From Flavobacterium gelidicaeli (GTDB lineage: Bacteria; Bacteroidota; Bacteroidia; Flavobacteriales; Flavobacteriaceae): DNA of 64,000 bases. The stretch lies in assembly GCF_013294005.1 (NCBI RefSeq), contig NZ_JABSNK010000006.1:62001-126000 (forward strand), given 5' to 3'. How positions within the stretch are numbered: the first letter of the stretch is position 1; each line of letters starts with the position of its first letter. Shown piece by piece: positions 51,785 through 61,132 of the stretch. Both the position numbers and the translations under genes were made by a program. The notes beneath the pieces were generated by a model. The model had not been told where the DNA came from. It ran no database searches and was given only the letters and a program-made list of their open reading frames with translations.

Positions 51785-53164
51785 CTAGTAACCAGGATTT
51801 TGAAGTAATAAACCACTACTTACATTGATCTCAGCTTGTGGAATAGGTAATATTAAATCTGTAGCTGAAAATGTTACACCTGTGCTTGTTGCATAAACAG
51901 ATAAAACATTTTGAGCTTCACCAAAACGAATTAAATCATACAAACGGTGATTTTCAAAAGCAAGTTCAATTCTTCTTTCATCCATTAGCATTTGCTTTGT
52001 TAGTTTAGCAGTTCCATCTTCTGCAAGTGTGCTCATTCCTGATCTTGCACGTACCCTATTGTAACTCTTAATTGCCGCAACACTTGCTGTTTCAGCCTGT
52101 CCTGCCATAATAGCTTCCGAATTTAATAATAATACATCTGCTAAACGCAATACAATCCAGTCATTTCCACATAAACGTGCATTAGACGAAGTAGTTAGAA
52201 ACTTACCATTTGCTTTAGTATCTAATTGATTGATTAAAACTGGTATTCTTTCTGTATCCAATGGGTTGATTGCACCTGCCAAATTATCAGTAACAAAATC
52301 AAGTCCGCTTACTTGACCACCTTGTGTCATTTCAAAAGAAAAATCTTGTGATTCGTTAACATCATCGTTTGTATAAGGTATAGCAAACATAATTTCACTA
52401 TTCTTTTCTGAATAAAAAACATCACTATAATTAGCTTGTAATGCATATTGCGAATCTCCCACTAATTGAGCTAAAATAGGTTGGGCAGCAGTATAATTTC
52501 CTTGAGTCATATATACTTTAGCAAGAATTCCTTTAGCAGCACCACTGGTAGCTCTTCCAAAAGAAGTATTAGCTTGAGATGGCAAATTTGCAGCAGCAAT
52601 TTCTAAATCATTTTGAATAAAACTTAACACATCGCTTACCGAATTTTTATCTAAATAATCTTGATAATCAGCATCTGTAGGGGTAACCACTTTATCTAAA
52701 ATAGGTACTTCACCATAAGCTCTAACCAAATTGAAATGAGCTAATGCTCTTGTAAAACGTGCTTCTGCATCAAATTGAGCTTTTTTAGTAGCATCTACTA
52801 CAGCACCAATATTTTTCAATACTACATTTGCTCTAAAAATTACATTGTAATTTGCTCTCCAGTAAGTAACAATAGCCACATTGGTACTTTTAACATTAAA
52901 AGTTTCAAATTGTGCCCAATCTCCTTCTTGCGATTTTGATTTTGCGTTATCTGACCTCATTTCTGTCAAAGCAAATTCACGTAAAGGTACCTCTTGTAAT
53001 CCATCATAAATGGCGATAACTCCTCCTTCAACTTCGTCATCATTTGTATAAAAACCATTGTCTCCTATTTGTGATATCGGTGCTAAATCTAAATCATCTT
53101 TACCACAAGAATAAGTTCCTGCGACTAGAAGCAATACTCCTAAAATTTTATATATATTTTTCAT
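51785..53164 (-). CDS. SusD-like outer-membrane glycan-binding lipoprotein
   Basis: 459 residues; lipoprotein signal MKNIYKILGVLLLVAGTYSC. RagB/SusD family: TPR-like helices with FTRALAHFNLVRAYGEVPI and GAAKGILAKVYMTQGNYTAA, and the C-terminal MLMDERRIELAFENHRLYDL and ILPIPQAEIN. Binds alginate oligosaccharides at the cell surface and closes over the SusC pore. The ATG at 53164 is preferred over an upstream one at 53191, which would overlap susC and spoil the signal peptide; the gap to susC is then 13 bp. Confidence 0.93.
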   Translation of the reverse strand: MKNIYKILGVLLLVAGTYSCGKDDLDLAPISQIGDNGFYTNDDEVEGGVIAIYDGLQEVPLREFALTEMRSDNAKSKSQEGDWAQFETFNVKSTNVAIVTYWRANYNVIFRANVVLKNIGAVVDATKKAQFDAEARFTRALAHFNLVRAYGEVPILDKVVTPTDADYQDYLDKNSVSDVLSFIQNDLEIAAANLPSQANTSFGRATSGAAKGILAKVYMTQGNYTAAQPILAQLVGDSQYALQANYSDVFYSEKNSEIMFAIPYTNDDVNESQDFSFEMTQGGQVSGLDFVTDNLAGAINPLDTERIPVLINQLDTKANGKFLTTSSNARLCGNDWIVLRLADVLLLNSEAIMAGQAETASVAAIKSYNRVRARSGMSTLAEDGTAKLTKQMLMDERRIELAFENHRLYDLIRFGEAQNVLSVYATSTGVTFSATDLILPIPQAEINVSSGLLLQNPGY

Positions 53165-53177
53165 ATTATTTATGCTT

Positions 53178-56100
53178 TTAAAATTCAACATTTAAACCAA
53201 ATGACACTGTTTTATAGATTGGTGCCGCACCTTTTTGATACCCGTAAGTCAATGGATTATCAGAACCATCAGTGATTCCCTCTGGGTTATATCCTGTATA
53301 ATCTTTAGACATAATATACATTAAGTTTTGACCAGCTACATACAAACGCATTTTGTTAATACCAAATTTTTTCACCATGTCTTTAGAAAAAGTATATCCT
53401 AAATTTACATTTCTAAGTGCAACATAAGAAGCATCTTGAACATCATCACTAGTAAAAATTCTTTGAGTCGTAAACTCTGGATTAGGAAGATCAGAAGTTG
53501 AATCTTGATTAGATGCAAACTCATTATTGATGTATTGTGAGTTAATGTTTCTAACCTCAGCACCAAAAGAGCCTTGCAACATAAAACTTAAATCAATATT
53601 TTTATACTTGAAGTTATTAGAAAAACTCCAAACTAAATCTGGGTAAGGCGTTCCTAAAATTGTTCTATCATCAGTATCAATTACACCGTCACCATTAATA
53701 TCTTTTACATAAACATCTTGTGCTTGTGCATTGATTGGGTAAAATGGGTTTTTGATAAATTCTTTGTCAATTTGACTGCTTACCACATAACCGTAGAAAG
53801 ATGAAATTGGATGCCCTTCTAATGAAATCCATTCTGATGGACGTTTGTCATCAATAATACTAATTAATCCACTTGAACCAGCAAAATCAACTAATGTGTT
53901 TTTATTTCGAGTAAACAAAGCTGAAGATGTCCAAGAGAAATTTTTAGTTTTAATATTTTTTGAACGTAATTCTAATTCGAATCCTTCATTTTTAACCTCT
54001 CCTCTATTCACTAAAGCTGTTTCAAAACCAGTGATAGCTGCAACAGGTAAATCAATTAATAAATCTTTACTCGTTCTAGTATAATAATCAAAAGAGAAGC
54101 TAAAAACACCTCCAAATATACTTGCATCAATTCCTGGATTGAATTCTACTAATTGTTCCCAACCTAAATTAGGATTGGAGATATTAGTGGTATTAAAACC
54201 ATTAGATACTCCGTCAAGACCTGTTCCTACTGGCTGTACTAAACCAATGTAATCGTACTCACCAATTCCAGAATTACTTCCTGTTACCCCATAACTTGCT
54301 CTTAATTTTAAATCTCTAACAAAATTACTTCCTGCTAAAAACTTTTCATTAGATATTCTCCATCCTATAGAAGCTGCTGGAAAGAAACCGAATTTTTTAT
54401 CTGGTCCAAATTTTGAACTACCATCAGTTCTAAAACTTACTGCTAATAAATACCTATCATCATAAGAATAATTTACTCTCGATAAGTAAGAAATTAATTT
54501 TTCTTTATATTCACTTGTTGAACCACCTGTTAAATTTGCAGCTGGAATAGTTTGAATATAATCATTAGTATAACCCGCAGCAGACAATCCTACGTTTTCA
54601 GTAGACCAATGCTCTGTTGTAAAACCAGCAATTGCACTTAAGTTGTGTTTTCCAAAGTCGTTACTATAACTAAATAAACTCTCTGTTACAATATGTGTTT
54701 GCTCACTTGAATTATAAAAAGATCCAGAATCTGCAGCACCATTACGTGTTGCTTGAACTCCTCTAAATTCTTCTGATTTTACAAATCGATAATCACCACC
54801 CAAAGTTTGTTTGAAATTGAAATGATCTGTAATGTTGTATTTGAAATACGCATTTGCAAAAAATTTAGTTTGGAATTTTTCCTCATTAATTTCATTCACT
54901 TTTGCATAAGAGTTTTGATTAGAAGTAGCGCTAATACTAGTTCCTCCTGAAGCAAGTGGAACACCGTTTACTAAATCATAGTTATCAAACATTCGCTCCA
55001 TAGCATAATCACCAACTTGTGCATTTGCCCATCTTCCGTTTTCTCTTAATCGGTTTACGTATTGAATAGAATTTTCATCTAAATAAACTGGCAACCAAGG
55101 ACTTTGACGAATGGCATCTACTAAGTTTATAGGAAACCTACGCTGTTTAGTAAATGAAGGATTAATCATTACACCAAATTCTAGGTTATCAGCTTTAGAG
55201 TCTAAGTTCAAACGTAAGTTCAATTTTTTGTAATTGTCATTAAGTAAAACACCTTCATCACTATTGTAACCTATAGAGGTTCTAAATTTTGTATTTGCTG
55301 AACCACCACTAATAGATAGGTTATGATCTGTTATGATTCCACCATCCATAATTTCTTTTTCCCAATTAGTATATGTACCTAATTTTTGTATGTATTTCAT
55401 TTGGTCAGTTAACTCGCCACCATTATTATCAGATACATATTGTGCCCATTTATCAGGAGTAGATAAAATATTTGTTCTAGGCACAAATTTATATCCAGTA
55501 TACGTATTGTAGGAAAATTTAGTTGGTCCTTCTTTCCCTTTTTTGGTTGTAACCATAACAACCCCATTTGCTCCTCTTGAACCATATATAGAAGATGAAG
55601 AGGCATCTTTTAAGATCTCAACAGACTCTACATCATTCATATCTAAACTCGATAAGAAATCAGCATCAGTTCCTACTACTATTCCGTCAACTACAATTAA
55701 AGGATTAGATGAAAACGATATCGAACCTTGTCCCCTTACCTTAATTGTAGGTGCTTCACCAGCTCCAGGATTTGTTTGTTGAATATTTACACCAGCTACC
55801 TGACCTATTAAAGCATCATCAACACGGGAAACCGGAATTTGATCAAGATCTGTATTTGTTACTTTAGAAATAGATCCAGTCACGTTAGCTCTTTTTTGAG
55901 TTCCATAACCTATTACTACTACTTGTTCTAATTGATTACCTGCTTCTGTCAAACTTACGTTTAGAACAGTTTGGTTGGTAATAACAATTGTTTTCGTTTC
56001 ATACCCCAAGTAACTAAACTGTAGTTTGTCTCCTGAAGTAACTGAAATAGAAAAGGCTCCATCAAAGTCAGTTACTGTTCCTGCTTTAGAATTTGTTACT

Positions 56101-56237
56101 ATTAGATTAGCACCCGGAATAGGAAGCTTATCTGAACTAGCGGTTACCTTACCTGTTACGGTGTATTTCTTTTGGGCAAATACTGCAACATTAAAAAGTA
56201 AAATAACCAATAATGAAAGTTTAATCTTTAAATTCAT
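53178..56237 (-). CDS. SusC-like TonB-dependent transporter
   Basis: 1019 residues. Signal peptide (MNLKIKLSLLVILLFNVAVF then AQ), carboxypeptidase-D-like regulatory domain (about 23-100, ending with a DFDGAFSISV-type segment), TonB-dependent plug with VVIGYGTQKRANVTGSIS and the SusC motif IYGSRGANGVVMVTTKKGK, then a 22-strand outer-membrane barrel ending in a Phe (SFGLNVEF). Imports alginate oligomers using TonB energy. First gene of the alginate operon; its promoter carries operator-like palindromes. Confidence 0.95.
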   Translation of the reverse strand: MNLKIKLSLLVILLFNVAVFAQKKYTVTGKVTASSDKLPIPGANLIVTNSKAGTVTDFDGAFSISVTSGDKLQFSYLGYETKTIVITNQTVLNVSLTEAGNQLEQVVVIGYGTQKRANVTGSISKVTNTDLDQIPVSRVDDALIGQVAGVNIQQTNPGAGEAPTIKVRGQGSISFSSNPLIVVDGIVVGTDADFLSSLDMNDVESVEILKDASSSSIYGSRGANGVVMVTTKKGKEGPTKFSYNTYTGYKFVPRTNILSTPDKWAQYVSDNNGGELTDQMKYIQKLGTYTNWEKEIMDGGIITDHNLSISGGSANTKFRTSIGYNSDEGVLLNDNYKKLNLRLNLDSKADNLEFGVMINPSFTKQRRFPINLVDAIRQSPWLPVYLDENSIQYVNRLRENGRWANAQVGDYAMERMFDNYDLVNGVPLASGGTSISATSNQNSYAKVNEINEEKFQTKFFANAYFKYNITDHFNFKQTLGGDYRFVKSEEFRGVQATRNGAADSGSFYNSSEQTHIVTESLFSYSNDFGKHNLSAIAGFTTEHWSTENVGLSAAGYTNDYIQTIPAANLTGGSTSEYKEKLISYLSRVNYSYDDRYLLAVSFRTDGSSKFGPDKKFGFFPAASIGWRISNEKFLAGSNFVRDLKLRASYGVTGSNSGIGEYDYIGLVQPVGTGLDGVSNGFNTTNISNPNLGWEQLVEFNPGIDASIFGGVFSFSFDYYTRTSKDLLIDLPVAAITGFETALVNRGEVKNEGFELELRSKNIKTKNFSWTSSALFTRNKNTLVDFAGSSGLISIIDDKRPSEWISLEGHPISSFYGYVVSSQIDKEFIKNPFYPINAQAQDVYVKDINGDGVIDTDDRTILGTPYPDLVWSFSNNFKYKNIDLSFMLQGSFGAEVRNINSQYINNEFASNQDSTSDLPNPEFTTQRIFTSDDVQDASYVALRNVNLGYTFSKDMVKKFGINKMRLYVAGQNLMYIMSKDYTGYNPEGITDGSDNPLTYGYQKGAAPIYKTVSFGLNVEF

Positions 56238-56363
56238 AATTTACTTTGTTTGGTTTAATGTGTTTTGTTTTTTAATTCAATTAAGTTTTAGCTTAATCAT
56301 TAATAGCTCACTACATATAATTTTCAAAGTGACAAGGGACTAATCAAGTCTAAAAATTTAGCG

Positions 56364-56394
56364 AATCTGGTTTTCCAAACTGGTTTTCCAGTTT
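56364..56394. promoter_or_regulatory. Two operator-like palindromes at the susC promoter
   Basis: AAACTGGTTTTCCAGTTT (56377-56394, perfect) preceded by AATCTGGTTTTCCAAA (56364-56379, one arm imperfect). They share CTGG-TTTT-CCA(G) with the operator at 49962-49977 and lie right after the minus-strand -7 box, i.e. over the transcription start, an ideal repressor position. Confidence 0.65.
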
Positions 56395-56401
56395 AGTTTA
56401 C

Positions 56402-56409
56402 CAAATATA
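56402..56409 (-). promoter_or_regulatory. -7 box of the susC operon
   Basis: CAAATATA on the + strand is TATATTTG on the minus strand; expected start near 56395. Confidence 0.6.
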
Positions 56410-56724
56410 GTAATTAATATAAGAAAAACATAAAAATCATAAAATTTTATTAAAAAAAATGAATAATGCTTTTTTAGAGACTTTAAAAAGAGAATTAAAT
56501 AAGTAATAAACAGCAAACAGATATTGAGTTATTCTAAGCAATAAAGAATTCATAAAAAAAAAGACTGAAATCCCTTTGTCAATTTATTTAAAAATAAAAG
56601 AACACAAACAAGTAATAATAAGTACCCTTATTAATAGTATATATATTAAGGTATAAAAAAGCTATTATTTTTTATCGATAACGGATTTCTAAAAACTAGG
56701 ATGTAGGAGTTATTAAGAAAATAG

Positions 56725-56732
56725 TACCTTTG
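56725..56732 (+). promoter_or_regulatory. -7 box of the thioesterase gene
   Basis: TACCTTTG, leader about 57 nt to the ATG at 56796. Confidence 0.5.
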
Positions 56733-56795
56733 AATATTAAAGCAATATTAAGCCTATGGGTTTATTATTAGAACTAAAAAATAAAGAAAACAATA

Positions 56796-57185
56796 ATGAC
56801 TTTAGAAGAAAAAATTTTAAAAGCTGAGACACGAATATTTAAAGCTGTTTTTCCTAGTACCACAAACCACTATGACACTTTGTTTGGAGGTACCGCATTA
56901 TACCATATGGATGAAGTGGCTTTTATTGCTGCTACGCGTTTTAGCCGACAAAAAATGGTTACTGTAAGTAGTGATAAAATTGATTTTAAAAAACCTATTC
57001 CGGCAGGAACTATCATTGAACTTGTAGGAAGCGTTACGCACGTAGGTAATACTAGTTTAAAAGTAAAAGTCGAAATTTTTATTGAACAAATGTATTCTGA
57101 CAATAGAGAAAAAGCCATTACCGGCGAATTTACTTTTGTTGCTATCGATGATGACAAACAACCTGTTTCTATTATAAAAGATTAA
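56796..57185 (+). CDS. Acyl-CoA thioesterase, hotdog fold
   Basis: 129 residues, single hotdog domain of the YciA/BACH type: VFPSTTNHYDTLFGGTALYH (catalytic Asn/Asp/Gly region), MDEVAFIAATRFS, and KIDFKKPIPAGTIIELVG. Hydrolyses acyl-CoA in the cytoplasm; chain length not predictable. Convergent with the acyl-CoA oxidase gene, which deals with the same class of substrate. Confidence 0.88.
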   Translation: MTLEEKILKAETRIFKAVFPSTTNHYDTLFGGTALYHMDEVAFIAATRFSRQKMVTVSSDKIDFKKPIPAGTIIELVGSVTHVGNTSLKVKVEIFIEQMYSDNREKAITGEFTFVAIDDDKQPVSIIKD

Positions 57186-57216
57186 GCAGCTGCTTTTCGT
57201 AATAAATTGAAATAAG

Positions 57217-57251
57217 AAAGCCCAACTCCTAGCAACTAAGAGTTGGGCTTT
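57217..57251. terminator. Bidirectional terminator between thioesterase and acyl-CoA oxidase
   Basis: Perfect 12-bp stem AAAGCCCAACTC (57217-57228) / GAGTTGGGCTTT (57240-57251), 11-nt loop, T/A tracts on both sides. Confidence 0.88.
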
Positions 57252-57268
57252 AATTTTATCAAAAAGGT

Positions 57269-59527
57269 TTAAAAAGCTATTGGTGCTGCCAAACAAGAAT
57301 CTGGAATAGCAAAAGCATCTACCAGCGCCACAGCCGATGGACGGATATCCCAACATAGTTGATTGACCATTTTACGAATTGCTTTTGTTTTTACTGCTTC
57401 CATATAACCATCTTCCAAATACCACGATTTATTTTTCTCTAATTGAGAAAGCGCATACAACTGATTCAATTTTATCAAAATAGCTTTTGTGTTTTCATCT
57501 CCAACATTTGCAATTGCTAACTGAAACTGTTCTAAAACAACGCGTTCTAAATAGGCTTGTGCTACATCAATCATTTGGTGCTGTACAACATTAAAAGCAT
57601 CATAAGGTTCTAAGCCATTATCTATAAGTTTTTTTAATCTTTTAGCTGCCGATGCTAGTATTGTTTTTTCTCTATGTTCAAAAGCTTGCAAATGAAATTG
57701 ACTATCTAATAAATGCTCCGTATCTGTATTGCGGGTTGTAATGGGATTTTTTTCAGTAATAGCTGTTTTAGCATTTTCAAAAACATAATTAATTATCCCT
57801 AGAGAGCCCATTTCTCCAAACGCTTTTCTAAATTCTGACAGCCTATTTTTTGCTACTAATTGCATTAAAACAGTATTATCGCCTTCAAAAGTGGTGTAGA
57901 TTTCCGTATCGTTTTTTAAAGCATCAATTCTGTTTTCTGATAAATATCCTTTTCCGCCGCAAGCTTCTCTACATTCTTGTAAAATTGCAGTTGTGTTCCA
58001 GGTAGAATATGCTTTCATACCTGCTGCTAGCGCTTCAATTTCTTGCATCTCAGATTCTTTTTTATTTAAAAACCGCTTTGTTACATATTGTAAGGCAAAA
58101 TGCACGGCATAGGTTTTAGCTAATGGCGGTAACAACCTTCTTTGATGCATGCGGTAATTTAAAATAGGAACTTCGGAACCGCCTTCGGGACCAAATTGCC
58201 TGCGTTGGTCGCTATATTTTATGGTTATTGCTAATCCACTTTTGGCTGCAGCCAAAGCAGAACGCGGAATCCCAATTCTCCCTCCTACTAATGTCCCCAG
58301 CATTGTAAAGAAACGCCTGTTATCACTAGGAATTGGACTTTCGAATTTGCCTTCTTCATTCACCGAAGCAAATCGATCCAACATATTTTCTTTAGGAATC
58401 ACCACTTGATTGAACTGAATTGTTCCATTATCCACTCCGTTTAAACCCATTTTATGTCCGCAATCCCCTATTTTTATTCCTTTTAAGGTTTTTCCACTTG
58501 TATCTCGTAACGGTACAATAAAAGCGTTTACGCCATAATCGTGATCGTCTATAATAAGTTTGGCAAATACAGTCGCCATTTGGCCATGAACTGCAGCATT
58601 ACCTATATATTCTTTTTGCGCTTTTTCGTGAGGCGTATGTATTGTAAATGTTTTATCATTATGATTGTAAGTAGCTGTAGTCTCAAGTCCTTTTACATTA
58701 GAACCATGATGTGTTTCAGTCATTGCAAAACATCCTGGTATTTTAAGCGAACCAATGTCTTGAAGGTATTTACTGTAATGTTTTTCAGTCCCTAAAGATT
58801 GTACGCTCATTCCCCAAAGACCAAACTGTACACCAAATTTAATTACCAAACTCAAATCATGATAACTTAAGGTTTCCATGATAGCAAAATAATCGGTTAT
58901 ATTTTCTCCCCCGCCATATCTTGCTGGGTAAGCCATGTTTCCAAAGTTTTCTTTTGCCAAAATTTGACACCATTCATACACTTTTTCTCTATAAATCGCA
59001 GTATCTATAGTGGTGCAATAAGCAAATTCAGGTCTTGAAATAACTGATTTTACTTTGTTTATAATTGCTGCTTGCTCTCCATCTAAAAGAGCAGTGATGG
59101 TAGAGATATCAAAATTGGTAGCCGTTTGATAATTTGAAGTGAAGGAATTGGCGACTGTTTTAAAGTTGCTAATCACTTCCTCGGTTAAAATCCCTAAGTC
59201 CGATTCTAATTTTGTAAACTCCGTTTTTAAATCTACGATGGCGCTATTATCATTAGAGAGTACTAAAGCCAAATCAAAAACTGATTTTATTGCAGGATTA
59301 GCTTGAACTGTCCTCTGAATTTCATAATACCATTCCGTGATTGTTTCTCGTGATGGCGGGTTTGTTATTGCTATTTTAGACAACACCTCTTCTTTTTCCT
59401 TTGGCGAAAGCCAAGACTGATTTGTAACAAAATGTTGTAGTGTAACAAACTCCTTTTGCGTTAACAAATCATCAGACCAAATCAGGTAAAAAAAGGGAAT
59501 AAAGGCTTGAATTTTATCGTTTTTCAT
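57269..59527 (-). CDS. Acyl-CoA oxidase/dehydrogenase
   Basis: 752 residues, the long acyl-CoA oxidase layout: N-terminal helical part (about 1-150), FAD-binding core with GCFAMTETHHGSNVKGLETT and GHKMGLNGVDNGTIQFNQ, arginine region YSDQRRQFGP, and the catalytic Glu in YTTFEGDNTVLMQLVAKN, followed by the extra C-terminal domain (about 560-752). Oxidises acyl-CoA to enoyl-CoA in fatty-acid breakdown. The ATG at 59527 is chosen over a frame extending to 59593, since MKNDKIQAF opens the conserved domain. Confidence 0.88.
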   Translation of the reverse strand: MKNDKIQAFIPFFYLIWSDDLLTQKEFVTLQHFVTNQSWLSPKEKEEVLSKIAITNPPSRETITEWYYEIQRTVQANPAIKSVFDLALVLSNDNSAIVDLKTEFTKLESDLGILTEEVISNFKTVANSFTSNYQTATNFDISTITALLDGEQAAIINKVKSVISRPEFAYCTTIDTAIYREKVYEWCQILAKENFGNMAYPARYGGGENITDYFAIMETLSYHDLSLVIKFGVQFGLWGMSVQSLGTEKHYSKYLQDIGSLKIPGCFAMTETHHGSNVKGLETTATYNHNDKTFTIHTPHEKAQKEYIGNAAVHGQMATVFAKLIIDDHDYGVNAFIVPLRDTSGKTLKGIKIGDCGHKMGLNGVDNGTIQFNQVVIPKENMLDRFASVNEEGKFESPIPSDNRRFFTMLGTLVGGRIGIPRSALAAAKSGLAITIKYSDQRRQFGPEGGSEVPILNYRMHQRRLLPPLAKTYAVHFALQYVTKRFLNKKESEMQEIEALAAGMKAYSTWNTTAILQECREACGGKGYLSENRIDALKNDTEIYTTFEGDNTVLMQLVAKNRLSEFRKAFGEMGSLGIINYVFENAKTAITEKNPITTRNTDTEHLLDSQFHLQAFEHREKTILASAAKRLKKLIDNGLEPYDAFNVVQHQMIDVAQAYLERVVLEQFQLAIANVGDENTKAILIKLNQLYALSQLEKNKSWYLEDGYMEAVKTKAIRKMVNQLCWDIRPSAVALVDAFAIPDSCLAAPIAF

Positions 59528-59649
59528 AATCAATGTAGTACTAGCGTTGAAAATTGTATTTATAATGCTTACTAATGGTAAAAAAAGCAGCAATGAAAAA
59601 TAATCAATACTATTGATATATGTTGTTAAGATTCTGGTAATTTATTATA

Positions 59650-59683
59650 TAAAAAAAGAGCCAGACAATATTGCTGGCTCTTT
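59650..59683 (-). terminator. Terminator of the RND efflux operon (minus strand)
   Basis: AAAGAGCCAG (59655-59664) / CTGGCTCTTT (59674-59683), 9-nt loop, minus-strand T-run through 59651; 16 bp after the stop of the outer-membrane factor gene. Confidence 0.9.
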
Positions 59684-59698
59684 CGGTTTTTGAATGAG

Positions 59699-61132
59699 TT
59701 AATTCCATCCACCACCCAAATCTCTGTACACATGTACAAAAGCGTTTAGTTGGTCTTTTTTTGTTTCGATTAATTCTAATTTAGAATCAAGTGCGTCACG
59801 TTGCGTCATTAAAACTTCAAAATAATCTGCCCTTGCTGATTTGAATAAATCACCAGCAATACTTATGGATTGATTCATTGCTGCTACTTGTTGTGATTTT
59901 AAATTATAGCTTTTTTCTAAATTATTGATATTAGCCATTTGGTTCGAAACCTCCAAGTACGCGTTCAAAACAGTACGTTCATAATTGTATAACGCCTGAA
60001 GCTGTCTCGCATTTGCCGAAGCAAACTCTGCTTTTATAGCGTTTCTATTAATTAGCGGTGCCGTAATATCCCCTATCAAGTTATACAATAAAGACTCTGG
60101 AAATTTCACTAAATAAGATGTTTTGAAAGCTTGTAAACCAAAAGCTGCCGAAATATCTAACGATGGATAAAACTCAGCACGAGCTACCTTAACATCCAGT
60201 TTTGCTGCTGTTAACGCTAACTCTGCTGCCTTAATATCAGGGCGATTCGCTAATAATTGAGAAGGAATACCTGTACGAAATGCAGTGGGTAATACATTCA
60301 AAAAATTACTGCTCTCGCGTTTGATTTTCTCAGGGTAACGCCCTAGCAAAAAATTGATTCGGTTTTCAGTCTCTACAATCTTTTGATTAATATCAAATTC
60401 CATGCTTTTAGACGAGAAAACTTCGGCTTGAAATTTTTGAACAGCAAGTTCAGTTGTTCTAGCCGCTTCCTTTTGAACCTTTACAATTTCAAGTGCATTT
60501 TGTTGCAAGTCGATATTTTGTTTTACAATTTCGAGTTGGTTGTCTAAAGCTAATAATTCATAATACGAATCAGCAACCTCAGCAATCAAGTTAGTCACTA
60601 CAAAATTCTTCCCTTCAACAGTTGCTAAATACCTACTAACAGCCGATTTTTTAGCATTGCGTAGTTTTTTCCAAATATCCACTTCCCAATTAGCGTAAGC
60701 ACTAACATTGAAATCAGTTAAAGCCTCTGGAAACTCTTTGCCTGGAGCAATATCAGTAGAAGCATCACCCGCACCTTGACTTGTGTAGCGTCCTACTTTT
60801 TCGACACCTGAACCTGCTCTAAGCCCTACAGAAGGTAACAAAGCGCCTTTACGAACGCGAATATCATTCTTTGCGATTTCTATTTCTTGCAAAGTAATCA
60901 TCAATTCTTGATTGTTTTGTAAGGCAACTTCAATAAGCGCAGTTAAATTAGGATCTTTAAAGTAATTCTCCCAAGTAATTTTTACTGTATTGGTAGTGTC
61001 TTTGCTAGTCCCAAAACTTTGAGGAATAGCTTTATTTTCGGGCATAATCACTGATGAAGGTGCCTTACAACTTACTGCTGTAAGGCCAATCATCATTACT
61101 ATACCATAGCGATAAAATTTTGTTTTATACAT
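59699..61132 (-). CDS. Outer-membrane efflux lipoprotein (OprM/NodT family)
   Basis: 477 residues; lipoprotein signal with Cys in GLTAVSCKAPSS. TolC-like channel made of two OEP repeats, helical and coiled-coil rich; typical segments WENYFKDPNLTALIEVALQN, ANWEVDIWKKLRNAKKS, RPDIKAAELALTAAKLDVKV and the closing VYRDLGGGWN. Forms the exit duct of the RND pump whose gene overlaps it by 8 bp upstream; the periplasmic adaptor gene is expected outside the window. Confidence 0.9.
   Translation of the reverse strand: MYKTKFYRYGIVMMIGLTAVSCKAPSSVIMPENKAIPQSFGTSKDTTNTVKITWENYFKDPNLTALIEVALQNNQELMITLQEIEIAKNDIRVRKGALLPSVGLRAGSGVEKVGRYTSQGAGDASTDIAPGKEFPEALTDFNVSAYANWEVDIWKKLRNAKKSAVSRYLATVEGKNFVVTNLIAEVADSYYELLALDNQLEIVKQNIDLQQNALEIVKVQKEAARTTELAVQKFQAEVFSSKSMEFDINQKIVETENRINFLLGRYPEKIKRESSNFLNVLPTAFRTGIPSQLLANRPDIKAAELALTAAKLDVKVARAEFYPSLDISAAFGLQAFKTSYLVKFPESLLYNLIGDITAPLINRNAIKAEFASANARQLQALYNYERTVLNAYLEVSNQMANINNLEKSYNLKSQQVAAMNQSISIAGDLFKSARADYFEVLMTQRDALDSKLELIETKKDQLNAFVHVYRDLGGGWN

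Larger units (their letters stand above)
56238..56795 (-). promoter_or_regulatory. 558-bp divergent promoter region between susC and the thioesterase gene
   Basis: Contains the susC -7 box (56402-56409, minus strand) with two operator-like palindromes (56364-56394), and on the + strand the thioesterase -7 box TACCTTTG (56725-56732). The susC leader would be about 155 nt. The stretch 56410-56720 is AT-rich with nothing else recognised. Confidence 0.6.
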
